A DNA stretch of 12,931 nt from Cerioporus squamosus (Eukaryota; Basidiomycota; Agaricomycetes; Polyporales; Polyporaceae): assembly GCA_022592435.1 (NCBI GenBank), contig JABYQS010000804.1, forward strand, positions 1 to 12,931, in the 5' to 3' direction. The notes beneath the pieces are model-generated. The model saw only the letters and a program-made list of their open reading frames with translations, ran no database searches and had not been told where the DNA came from. Positions 1 to 8,556 of the stretch are shown here, one piece after another. Within the stretch, counting starts at the first letter, position 1; each line of letters starts with the position of its first letter. A program made the position numbers and the translations under genes.

Positions 1-1216
1 AACCCTACTGGCATCAGATACGTTGCGGGACGTACACGAAGTATATGGTTCCTGGCGCAGAGTCAATTGAGCATTCACGAATCAGACGTATCGACATACC
101 ACCGCGAAAAGGACATCCAATAGTGAGATTCTTCTGGACTGATGGAAATCCCTCAGAGCGACCCAGCTATACAGAGTTGTCCAAGTGATGTAGATGATCA
201 AAGCGTCGGCCGCAATGAGTGGCACTCGCGAGGCGATCACAACTGCACAGTTCGATGGATGAGCATGTATTATTGCATATCCGGCTTGCTAGCAACCTAC
301 GGCTGGTACAGGATAAGTACCGACGCGCGCGACGAGAATGAACGGGCCAAACCTATGGTCGAATGCGGCAGTTGCGTTCGTTGTCCCGAGGCATCCGACC
401 AGCGGGAAGTTTACTCCGGAGAATTGATAGCCATATAGAACCTGTGACATAGACCATCAACGGTCTGCGTCGGTCTTCAAGAAACATACTTAATACACTC
501 ACCAGGTTAGCACCCACTGGTGCTAGCGACAAGGAGAAGACAAGTAGTCCTATGAGCTTGCTCCTGCTCAACACGTATGCACGGAGGGCAGAGAAAGCTT
601 ATCGCCAACGTCAGGTACTCCATAAGTTGAACCTGCGGACTAGAAGCACTGTGTCATTACTCACCCGCCCCGGGAACGAACCCCAGTAACCCACTTGCGT
701 ATGCCGCCCTTTGGAACAAGGAACAACTGTGGACATCATTAGGCATTCTGCAGTAGTGTCTGAACTCGGCGAGGTCATGAACCGACCTCTGATTCTGGTC
801 AGATGTGCCATGGCACAGAATGAGACTACTCACCTTGTCCGATTGGAAAGGTGCATAGCCGACGGGCCCTAGTAAGACATAGACCATCATGGAAATCCAC
901 TTGTTGGCGAAGAACAACAGTGATCCTCCCGTCCACTTAGCCGTCCAGAAGCACGCCACTTCTCGATCAGACGTGATGAGGGTGTCGTAGAAAAAGAGAG
1001 CTATGGCGAGAGGTAGCGTCAGGGCGGCTGGGGTGAGTTTAGAGAGTGGATGAACGCACCTGCAGCGACCACAGTGCAGTAACTGCCTGTATAGCTGTTC
1101 GGCAGCGTTAGTAAGCGCAAGCCGTTGCGAGAGGCCCAAAGGTATGTGACGTACAGGTTATCGAAGAGGGCCACAGTCGCAGCAGCAGCGGAATCGGAAT
1201 CCACGTCGGAGGACAT
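1..1216 (-). pseudogene. DUF6533-type multi-pass membrane protein gene, spliced, partial, with at least one frame break
   Basis: Conceptual splicing gives a protein like the DUF6533 family of basidiomycetes, multi-pass membrane proteins of unknown function. The start is at 1216. Exon 1 (1216-1155) is joined across a 60-nt intron (1095-1154, GTACGT donor, CTAAC branch) to an exon reading SYCTVVAA. Exon 834-1027 carries the hallmark FFYDTLITSDREVACFW and WTGGSLLFFANKWISMMVY. Exon 503-632 carries FSALRAYVLS and LAPVGANL. Exon 321-441 carries GVNFPLVGCLGTTN, and exon 100-242 carries SRVPLIAADALIIYITWTTL. This order matches the family. In exon 503-632 the upstream frame (MEYLTLAI) and FSALRAY differ by one base near 600. 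The junctions near 726-833 and at 52-99 also do not stay in frame. The 3' end lies at or beyond the left edge. Family assignment rests on motif memory. The breaks could be decay, sequencing errors or mis-spliced modelling on my part. Confidence 0.6.
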
Positions 1217-2691
1217 GCTGAAGTTGAAGGAGGACCCTCACGTCCCCGAAGATTAGGAGGCCATTCACGGCACAACTAGGCCTTATATCGAGCACGACTA
1301 CGTGGTCAAGGTACAAGATGCTTGTCGAGAAATGAGGTACGCACTCGGTTCACATCCGCCGCCCTATCAGAGTCGATCATCTTCTCGGGGATAGAAGAGT
1401 AGTGCGAGTGCAAATATGCTGCATACGGCCACGACAGTCGCTCGGATTCGGCGACGCTTCGAACCTCACGCAAGGACCGGTTCATCGGGCAGTTGCAACT
1501 GGACTGGCTATCTGCAGTGAATATTCAGTCATATTGACGGCTGTCCAGTGAACAGAATCTTTACACAACCAAAGTGCCCGCGCATAGGTCGGATGCACGT
1601 GAGGCGATCGAGGCGAAGACCTCGATCACCGAACAAGTCACGGAAAGTTCTGTACACAGTATCAGCGAAGTCAGATGGGAGGAACAGCGGGCGGGGCGTA
1701 CATCTAGTAATCCAGTGCAACGACTTGCACAACTTTGAGTGAGCTTCCGGCGAATGAATCAATAGAAGAACAGCACAGACTCTTGACATCGAGGACTTGT
1801 TGGCAGAGATCAGAAGTCGAATGAACTCCACTCCAGCTGATAGTTGACGTCCGCTATGGCAGAGCGATCGGGTCACCGAAATGTCCTTGTCATTTCAGCA
1901 ACTCTCCGATCTTGTCAGTCGAAAGCCGTCCGTGTCGCAGGGATGTCGAGGCATTATACGTACCCCATCTTCCATTGCGCTCCCAGACAGCGAGCGATGC
2001 AAGTCATCTTGTAGTGATACTAGTTCGACTAATCGTTAGCCACAGTCCTCACCGAAGAGAGCAGAGCGTATGCGGATTTACATTGATGCCGTTGCGGAGG
2101 TCATTCAGGCTCGTATGACGATGATACCATCGCGTGTCATCGGTGCGTACTGCGGAGTGATGCCGGCGTAAAGACCGGATTGCGCAGCGGCGCCCACAGC
2201 AGACTGCGCTTTCGCTCGGTACGAGATTCGTACGCTTTCCTGCCACGACCATGGGTCGTACATCGATAGTACAGGTCGGGGCACTAGAGACGACAGTCTC
2301 GAGTTTTTTGAAGTGGAAGATAGCGTCTGATCAAACGCGGAGTCGGGTGGCGAGTTTGACCAACCGATAAGTACCTGTGTCTCGATGAAAAGCAAAGCTG
2401 ATTATTAACGAATTTGAACACTGATAACGCACCGTTTGCTGCGCCTCCGGGTGCGCAGACAGAGGCGTCGTCTCCGGGTTCCTGCGATCAGTCGTAATAC
2501 AGGAATTCCGCAGTGCTAGCGGGCGACCGTCATGAAGCCAAACCGCGAGACACCATTTCCTGCACAGTGCGCAGCTTGGTCCACACATCCATCAAGATAC
2601 GCCGAGGCTAACGCCGCCGCAGCCCGCGAACTGAAGTCAGCTCTGGGAGGCATTTAGGTCCGGTCACTCACCCCGAACAACCTCCAGCCAC
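1217..2691. other. Gap of about 1.5 kb with no identifiable gene; coding-like open stretches on the plus strand
   Basis: No protein family could be recognised on either strand. Several plus-strand stretches read like exons. Examples are 1258-1377 (IEHDYVVKVQDACREMRYAL), about 1411-1520 (RKDRFIGQLQLDWLSA), about 1570-1735 (an E/S/T-rich segment with SISEVRWEEQ), 2041-2160 (RMRIYIDAVAEVIQARM) and 2531-2656 (RYAEANAAAARELKSALGGI, then TAG). I could not link them with convincing introns: most candidate introns come out near 30 nt. The minus strand is also open at 2105-2395 and 2331-2588. It may be a decayed or highly split gene, or just GC-rich intergenic DNA. Confidence 0.3.
1280..1288 (-). promoter_or_regulatory. 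TATA-like element upstream of the DUF6533-type gene
   Basis: The minus strand reads ATATAAGG about 65-70 bases upstream of the start codon at 1216, a plausible place for a core promoter with a short leader. This is sequence match only; no transcription start is known. Confidence 0.3.
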
Positions 2692-2894
2692 TAGGGCTGC
2701 TCAATTCTGGTCGGTCGCTCGGTCGCTCGGTCGCTGTGTGAGCGCTCCAGAGGTGATGGGAGACTAGGCGAGACTGCCGACGTCGCCTCCTTCCTACTTG
2801 AGTCTCGCTAGACTCGGCTACAGGCTTCATCAATGCGTTCTGCGACCAGCGACCAGCGACCGACCGACCGACCGACCAGAATTGAGCAGCCCTA
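2692..2894. repeat. Long imperfect inverted repeat with microsatellite arms
   Basis: The left arm is 2692-2734 and the right arm 2842-2894, separated by about 107 bases. The outer 26 bases of each arm (2692-2717 and 2869-2894; the right arm reads cgaccgaccagaattgagca onward) are perfect reverse complements. Inside that, the left arm has 8-mer ggtcgctc units. The right arm has 7-mer cgaccag units followed by cgac units, so the arms differ in length by slippage. The spacer contains a smaller hairpin (gagtctcgctagactc). The transcript of the downstream gene could fold here if it starts upstream. It could also be a foldback or MITE-like remnant, though I see no target-site duplication. Confidence 0.8.
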
Positions 2895-2934
2895 CTCTCA
2901 TCGAGTCATCCTCATCCTCGTCCACATCCACACC

Positions 2935-3393
2935 ATGTCGCATACATCCAGCGCAGACTGGCAAGCCGACGTCAAGGACGCCGCAGCAGACCCCCACGTC
3001 GACCCCGCCGTCCTCCCCGAATACACCGCCCTCCCTGCCAGCCCGAATGGCTCGCCCGCGCCCTCCGCCGTCGGCCCGAACGACTCCGCGAGCAACGTTG
3101 ACTCGCCGAGTTGTGTCGATGGCCTGAACATCTTGACCCTCCTCTGGACGGGCACCATGGCGATCATCCTCCCGCCTGCGATCGTCGCGGCGGCGGCGGT
3201 GGCGTCCGCGGGAGCTATGCTGTACGGATGTGGGAAAGTGCTGGAAGGTATTGGACGGGGGCTCGCGTATATGCCAGAGGTACTCTACAGGGCCTGCATG
3301 AGCAAGCAAGTGAAAAATGTCGCTGCGAAGTGGAGGGGGGGCAGGCGTGCGGCGCAGGGAGAGGATGTAGAGGCTGGCGCGATCGCTATCTGA
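2935..3393 (+). CDS. Small orphan protein with one predicted membrane segment
   Basis: An uninterrupted frame of 152 aa starts at MSHTSSADW and ends in TGA at 3393. Residues 1 to about 62 are polar and rich in Asp, Pro, Ser and Ala, including LPEYTALPASPNGSPAP. Then follows a long hydrophobic stretch of about 40 residues, from LNILTLLWTGTMAIILPPAI through an Ala-rich run to GAMLYGCGK. The C-terminal tail is basic at first (SKQVKNVAAKWRGGRRAAQ) and ends acidic. This suggests a membrane-anchored protein with one or two hydrophobic helices. I chose the ATG at 2935 rather than the in-frame ATG at 2833, because the latter would place the inverted-repeat arm inside the protein. The codon third positions are strongly C/G, unlike the flanking DNA, which favours real coding. 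I do not recognise a family; similar short proteins are common in polypore genomes as hypothetical proteins. Confidence 0.55.
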   Translation: MSHTSSADWQADVKDAAADPHVDPAVLPEYTALPASPNGSPAPSAVGPNDSASNVDSPSCVDGLNILTLLWTGTMAIILPPAIVAAAAVASAGAMLYGCGKVLEGIGRGLAYMPEVLYRACMSKQVKNVAAKWRGGRRAAQGEDVEAGAIAI

Positions 3394-4560
3394 CGTGAGT
3401 GTGCTGTGCATCGAGTCAGGCGTACAAGTTACTTACTGTCCGTATGTGTGCAGCCTATACACACTGAAACACACCATCAGAGAACGTACCCTCTCGTCAG
3501 CAACGTGTCTATTCACACCTCCCCCTTCTTGCTCCTCCAACCGCTCCTCGGTGGACCCGATGTACCTCTGTATGCAGATTGTTGTTCCTTTGGCTGCATC
3601 TCTGAGCCTGAGGCTCCACGTCACGGTGAATGCAAGAAAGGGGGGAATCCGGAAGTCTCGACAAGCCCTCGCTCCGTGCGACGTCCACTTGCGTGGACGA
3701 GCCTCAGATGATCGTAACATGCAGCTTCAAACGGCACCACACTGCACCCAGTACATTTCTACGGGACCGCTGATGCAGCACAGATTCCTGTGGCAGACTG
3801 AGATAGTCAGCGTGATCATCTCTTCGACAGAGCCTTAGCGAGACAAACCGCTATTCTGCGGAGGCCGCCAGCCAGACAGTCTGGCATCATCCTCGAGCAT
3901 GTCGGGGTAGGCTAGGGTAGGCTGTCGTCCGTAAGTTGCAATCGGATGCGTAAGCCGACGAGGGGGAATGACTGGTGAGTGTCAATCGTCGGAGGAGAAG
4001 AGTCGCATTGACGTTCCGACCGTAAACTCGTCACTAATTCTGGTCACTAACAACTCTGAACTAGAGACTGTTATAGAAGTGCTCGAAAAGCAATTTGAGC
4101 AACATACCTAGTGGTAGTTATAGAGCTGTGTCAAAGGCCACTCTGTCGACTCTTGAGAAGATGGAGGTTGCGGCTCGAGACAGTACTGGCAGTCCGAAGT
4201 CGAGCAACTCGAACTTCTTGCGGGTTCGGTGGTTTCCGGCACCCACGTGACATCCTCGTGGAGGCGCCATACCGACGCTCTGAACCGCCTTCACCTTGAC
4301 TTGGTCTTTCTCAACTCTGTCGACGTCCTTGTTTGAGCCTCGAATCTTCCACTCGTATGGCGTATAACTCGACATGCGTATGCGAATGCGAGCTGAATAC
4401 TTCATTAATACCATCTTATGCCGGAATACTAGTATGCGCCAAGATATCGTACGTATTTTTGTCCTCTTCAATCGAGCAGTACAGCACTCGCTGAGTGTTC
4501 ATTTACCAGACTCAGCCCATGCAGATGCTTCTGCTGCGAGTTTTCTACTTGCATACTAGG
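3394..4560. other. Intergenic stretch without a supportable gene
   Basis: The longest open frames (plus 3395-3838 and minus 4118-4471) show no recognisable motif, and frames on both strands are open at once. A 47-aa plus frame at 3968-4111 and an open stretch at 4075-4250 on the plus strand read somewhat like coding sequence but have no homology I can name. A small hairpin (cgtccac / gtggacg, 3682-3699) and a short hexamer run (atgcgtatgcgaatgcga, about 4375-4392) are present. I see no RNA gene. Confidence 0.4.
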
Positions 4561-4808
4561 ATGAGGCGGTTCTCGTGATTGAGAAGCTTGGAATCACCGA
4601 CGGTGCCGCGCCCATTGGTGGAGCTCGCGCACCACCATCCTACACGAACGAACGGCGCAGAACAGACCTATACAGACTGAGTCTCATTCGCCCGCATCTC
4701 ACCTGCTCACAATTGTTCAGTTTGTCAGAACAGCGCGCGAGCTTCTACATCGACGCCCTGCCTCCGCCACCCTGCGTGCTACATATGCCGCCCGGCGCCG
4801 TGAGACCA

Positions 4809-4816
4809 CATAAAAG
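4809..4816 (+). promoter_or_regulatory. TATA-like element of the aspartic protease gene
   Basis: The sequence cataaaag lies about 100 bases upstream of the ATG at 4917 and is followed by a pyrimidine-rich leader (cttcttcgtcctctc), a layout common in filamentous fungi. An inverted CCAAT box (attgg) sits further up at 4614-4618. These are motif matches only. Confidence 0.4.
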
Positions 4817-4916
4817 ACCTCGAGAACCGAGCTGGATCCCCGCAATCCTTCTTCGTCCTCTCTGGTTTTACACCGTTATACCGCTTCACGCTCGCTTTCC
4901 TTTCCTCATAGGCATC

Positions 4917-6455
4917 ATGTTTCGTACCGCTATCGTCCTCCCTCTCTTCGCGCTGTCGCTCCTTGATTTCGCGTCGGCCTCTCCCCTAGAAAGTGACCGT
5001 GGCGTTGCTATTCCGCTAGCCAAGGGTGGCTCTCTGACGAAGCCCGATGGCCGTTTTGATGTCGCGAAAGCTAACGCTACGCGTATGCAGCTCCAAAGGT
5101 ATGTCACGAGTCCGCCAGAGGGGCCAGCATGCTCACTCACATCCGTGCAGGAAGCACCGCCAGAACCTGATCAGCGCAGAACGCCACCTCGGTCTCAAAG
5201 GACTCTCGACGCTCTCCCCAGATGCCTTCCCACACGATCGCAAACGCGGTGGCGTCGCGCTGACTGACCAGGAAGAAGACCTATTGTGGAGCGGGACGAT
5301 TACGATTGGGACTCCTCCCCAGAAATTCAGCGTCGACTTTGACACGGGCTCCTCTGACCTGTGGGTTCCTTCGAGCAAGTGCTCGACATGCTCGCGACGC
5401 CACAACGCATACAATGCTGCACTCTCGTCGACGGGCAAACTGAAGAACGGCACATTCAGCATCCACTACGCGGACAACTCGACGAGCAGCGGTCCAATCT
5501 ACACAGACAAAGGTGAGTACAGTGGAACGCATCCGGAACTCGGAAATTCTCACCCGCCGCGTACTCCTAGTTACTGTTGGCGGCGTCACCGTCACCGGCC
5601 AGTTCCTCTCGGCCGTGAAGACGGAATCCTCACAGTTGGCTCAAGAACCCACAGATGGGGTCCTCGGCCTCGCGTGGCCCTCGATTTCCGACCTGAACAG
5701 CGTACGTTCCCGTCTGACATACTCGTGACATGCATCATACCTTGCTAACGCGCCCATCATCAGGACCCATTCTTCTTCACCGCCATCAACCAGAGGGCGG
5801 TGAAGGAAGGCGCTTTCGCCTTCAAGCTCGCATCGCAAGGCTCGGAGCTTTTCATCGGCGGCACCAACTCGAAGCTTTACTCGGGGCCGATTGAGTACCA
5901 TCCCATTATATCGCAGGACTACTGGCAGATCGGCAATGGGAGCGTGTCTCTCAACGGGACGGCCGTCTCCTCGGGGTTCAAGACCATCATCGACTCCGGC
6001 ACTACCCTTATGGGCGCGCGTGCGCCCGTTGTGGAGGAATTCTACGCGCGCATTAACGGCTCGCGCCAGGACCCCGAGCTCAACGGCTATTATTCGTTCC
6101 CATGCGATCCCGTACCGAAGGTGTCGTTCAATTGGGGCGGTAGGGATTGGGAGATAAATGCGTCAGAGTGAGTGCCACATTTTTGACTACAGGCCCGACT
6201 CGCGCGGATGCTCACGACGATCGCAGCTTCAACTTGGGTGAATCGGGAGAGCCCGGCCAGTGCGTAGGTGCCCTGGTACCGCTGGACCTCGGGCCCAGGG
6301 TAGGGGACGACGTATGGCTCCTTGGTGACACGTGAGTAATACCATTGTCTACCCTTCAAGTCCGTTGAGCTCATCGTTTGTACAGCTTCATGCAGAATGT
6401 CCACTCGGTGTTCTCGGTTGAGAAAAAATCCATCGGCTTCGCCGAGCTTGCTTGA
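4917..6455 (+). CDS. Secreted pepsin-like aspartic protease (peptidase family A1), six exons
   Basis: Exons are 4917-5098, 5151-5512, 5571-5701, 5764-6167, 6227-6331 and 6386-6455. Introns of 52, 58, 62, 59 and 54 nt all have GT-AG ends and keep one frame, giving 417 aa. The start at 4917 is chosen because it opens a signal peptide ([20 protein letters not shown]). A propeptide follows, with a dibasic KR at about 92-93. The catalytic motifs are DTGSSDLW (Asp125) and IDSGTT (Asp302). The flap tyrosine is probably Tyr167, in HYADNS, where many relatives have YGDGS. Cys138/Cys141 and Cys339/Cys372 fit two conserved disulfides. About seven N-glycosylation sequons are present, and the end [14 protein letters not shown] is typical of the family. 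No GPI signal or C-terminal extension is seen. It should be secreted as a zymogen and cleave protein substrates at acid pH, as in polyporopepsin-type enzymes. All key residues are intact. Confidence 0.95.
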
Positions 6456-6565
6456 CCGTATTCTGAGTAGCCTTATACGATGTCTTCCTTGCACGCACGT
6501 ACCTTTTTGCGTTGTTACAATCGTATCAAGTCGTTTGCGAATAGCTAGCCAGTATACTTGAGTAC

Positions 6566-6572
6566 TGAGTCA
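6566..6572 (+). promoter_or_regulatory. TGAGTCA (Gcn4/AP-1 type) site in an imperfect palindrome
   Basis: A perfect TGAGTCA lies about 130 bases upstream of the start at 6702, in the 247-base gap after the protease stop. It overlaps an imperfect inverted repeat with two gagtact cores (about 6560-6592). In fungi this heptamer is the target of bZIP activators of the Gcn4/CpcA type. Binding is not shown, and a 7-mer can occur by chance. Confidence 0.25.
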
Positions 6573-6701
6573 ACTTACGAACTGAGTACTCGCATTAGCA
6601 TACCCATTCTAGTGCAACACTCGGCAGGCGCTCATGTCGTCGTTCTCCGCCATCTTCCGCCACCCAACTTGCCACCGACGCTCATCTGCTCACCGACAAC
6701 G

Positions 6702-7181
6702 ATGCACTCTCCCGGCCGCATCTCTCCCACTCTCTCTGAATCCTCGTCTGACTCGCCCGACAACGAGATCGAGGAGTACACCCGCATCGCAGAAGAACCG
6801 ACTCCCTTCGTCTCGCAAGGTCCCAGCAGCGGCGGGTTCATCAGCAGTTTCGGCGCACCACCGAAGCGTCGCCTTCCTGGCGGCCTGGTGGTCGGAGGAG
6901 TAGGTGCACGCGACCCGAAGAGCAGGAAGAAGGACGTGCGGGGCGGCGGTGGCGGGATGTGGGACCAGGGCGGCGCGGGGTCCTCGAGGGGCCAGCGGGG
7001 CGATGATCTCGTAGATCAGCACATCGTCGACCAGCTGCGAATTCGTGAGTACTTATCCCCTCGCAAGTTTTCCTCATTGGCTCTCGGAAGAATATGCTGG
7101 CGGGATGTGCTGACTCTCGACGCAGAGTTCGGAGACCCGTTTGATGAGACTCCGCTTAAGAATGCGAGCGCGGGTAACTGA
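6702..7181 (+). CDS. Small Gly-rich protein of unknown function, two exons
   Basis: Exons 6702-7044 and 7126-7181 join across an 81-nt intron (gtgagtac donor, ctgac branch, cgacgcag acceptor) to give 132 aa. The N-terminus is Ser/Pro-rich and acidic (SESSSDSPDNEIEEYTRIAE). The middle is Gly-rich with basic patches (PPKRRLPGG, DPKSRKKDVRGGGGG), and the C-terminus is a short helix-like segment, DQHIVDQLRIQFGDPFDETP. There is no signal peptide or membrane segment, so it is likely cytosolic or nuclear. Codon third positions are GC-rich. The intron is a multiple of three and has no stop, so an unspliced transcript would still encode a longer protein with 27 extra residues. An in-frame ATG further up at 6558 lies in sequence that looks like promoter. 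I do not recognise the family; the GDPFDE tail seems the most likely conserved part. Confidence 0.5.
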   Translation: MHSPGRISPTLSESSSDSPDNEIEEYTRIAEEPTPFVSQGPSSGGFISSFGAPPKRRLPGGLVVGGVGARDPKSRKKDVRGGGGGMWDQGGAGSSRGQRGDDLVDQHIVDQLRIREYLSPRKFSSLALGRICWRDVLTLDAEFGDPFDETPLKNASAGN

Positions 7182-7472
7182 GGTGTCTTGTGTTCCTGGA
7201 AGTTCAGGTGAGTGCGTTCAACCCGCACGGCGATCCGTGTCGATCCTCATGGTGCGTAGAATTATATACAGCTTTCGTCGTCGTCAATTTGCAACTGTAA
7301 CACCGCTCGTCTCTCGCAAATCTGTGTACAATGTGACTTTGCCCCGTTTCTTCTGACTTGCGATTTCCTGCCCGAGTTTCCGCGCCTCAATGCTGTCGAA
7401 GAGGATGTTATAGACTGGCACTAACCGCTGCTGGCTCGCCCTTCGCTGGCTTCATACGCACGGCGCGTCTCC

Positions 7473-8005
7473 ATGCTCCCGCTCTCGTGCTTTCTGCCTT
7501 CTCTTCCTCGCTTTCCGTCGCTCCATACATTCTCCGGCTTCCCCTCCCATCCCGCCTCCAACCCGACTCTCCGCTTCTCTCAGGCTGTCCAGCACCGCGA
7601 CACTGGGTCCCCTCCTCCCGCTATCTCTTCTGCACAGCACAGCTCACCTGCCAGCGACGGTACGTACAGGAGGCGGGACAGAGGGTGCCACTGCCAGCTA
7701 TGGAGACGTGATAAAGTGAATCCGTGTCCACAGTTGAAGCTAGCACGGCAGACCTGCGAACTTCGTGCGTCCCGGACGATCCACACCTCGTATACGTGCA
7801 TGAGCTAAATGCATTTGTACAGACTAGAACCGGCACGTCGAAGCTCAGCGGCGTGAGGAGCACTTGCCTGCAGCAACAGGCGGCGATCTATCGACGCCCT
7901 CAATACGCAACCTCACCATCTATGTATATACACGGGGCAGGGGCAGCTATCCTATGCTTATCATTCACCACGTTCGTCATAGAATGCATCACTCAGTTCT
8001 TCTAA
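7473..8005 (+). CDS. Possible two-exon ORF of unknown function
   Basis: Exons 7473-7659 and 7734-8005 join across a 74-nt GT-AG intron (gtacgtac donor, gtccacag acceptor) in a kept frame, giving 152 aa. The first exon encodes a Ser/Pro-rich, phenylalanine-containing segment (FSGFPSHPASNPTLRFSQ). The second reads SCVPDDPHLVYVHELNAFVQ and ends in a hydrophobic tail (ILCLSFTTFVIECITQFF). The last 98 bases lie inside the left copy of the direct repeat, and the right copy does not conserve this tail. The region 7240-7460 before it is pyrimidine-rich and could be leader. The stop at 8005 may be a chance read-through into an intron, with the real gene continuing into the exons at 8142-9045. I do not recognise a family and hold the model loosely. 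Confidence 0.25.
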
Positions 8006-8556
8006 TGTATAACTGACGATCTACCTCTGCTCCAGAGCACCTGCAGGTCTATTTTGGAGACTATCTCTGCCGATCTGCCGTACATCGTCCCTCGCCGGCA
8101 CGAACACCCTTACTCGTGACCCCACTCGCCTCCCCGTATCAATGTCCTCCGCTCCCGGGCGAGGCTCAAGGAGAGCCAGCTGTGCGAGCCATAGCACGAC
8201 CAGCTGATCTGCACGACGCCACCCCGAGCTTTCACCGCGTACTTATACCGAGCGCGCTATACTGTGGATGGCATTGCCTACGTGCCCAGGCGTGCATTCC
8301 CCAGCCAGCATACTGCGAAGACCGGCGAAGTTGACGTGCGACAAAACAACGCAACGCATGATGGTCAGAGAGTACAAGCATCTCACCCGTGAGTGCTCCG
8401 CTGCCTGCCTGCATGCGTTCGGGGTGCGGGCCTGACTAACTGGCCTTCTTCCTTGCGCTTTCTGTGTTTCCGTCCTCGCGTCTGCCTCTCGGTCTCTCGC
8501 GCATGAACGGGGTGCGGTGCTTCCTTGTCACCTCCGTGTGGTGGTGGTCGACCGGC
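7908..8556 (+). repeat. Direct repeat, left copy
   Basis: This stretch aligns from end to end with 12194-12850 in the same orientation. By eye it is roughly three-quarters identical with several short indels, and includes a run of about 42 identical bases beginning gacgccaccccgagctttca (left copy from about 8214). Other shared blocks are tctattttggag, gaccccactcgcctccccgt and the possible donor tcacccgtgagtgctcc. Similarity starts near aacc(t/c)caccatct and stops just after gtcgaccggc. No terminal inverted repeats or target duplications are visible, so it looks like a segmental or gene duplication rather than a simple transposon. Confidence 0.85.

Noticed and set aside
1..10. aaccct at the window start as telomere repeat
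   Set aside because: Only a single unit is present; there is no tandem array.
2833..2934. In-frame ATG at 2833 as the start of the small membrane protein
   Set aside because: It would translate the inverted-repeat arm; the ATG at 2935 gives a cleaner protein start.
2830..3411. 193-codon minus-strand frame
   Set aside because: It is the antisense of the 2935 gene, with Arg/Gly/Asp composition typical of a shadow frame.
4118..4471. 117-codon minus-strand frame
   Set aside because: No motif is seen, the composition is mixed, and the plus strand is open over part of the same stretch.
4575..4916. In-frame upstream ATG extending the protease
   Set aside because: The extension would bury the signal peptide inside the protein and covers the TATA-like and leader sequence.
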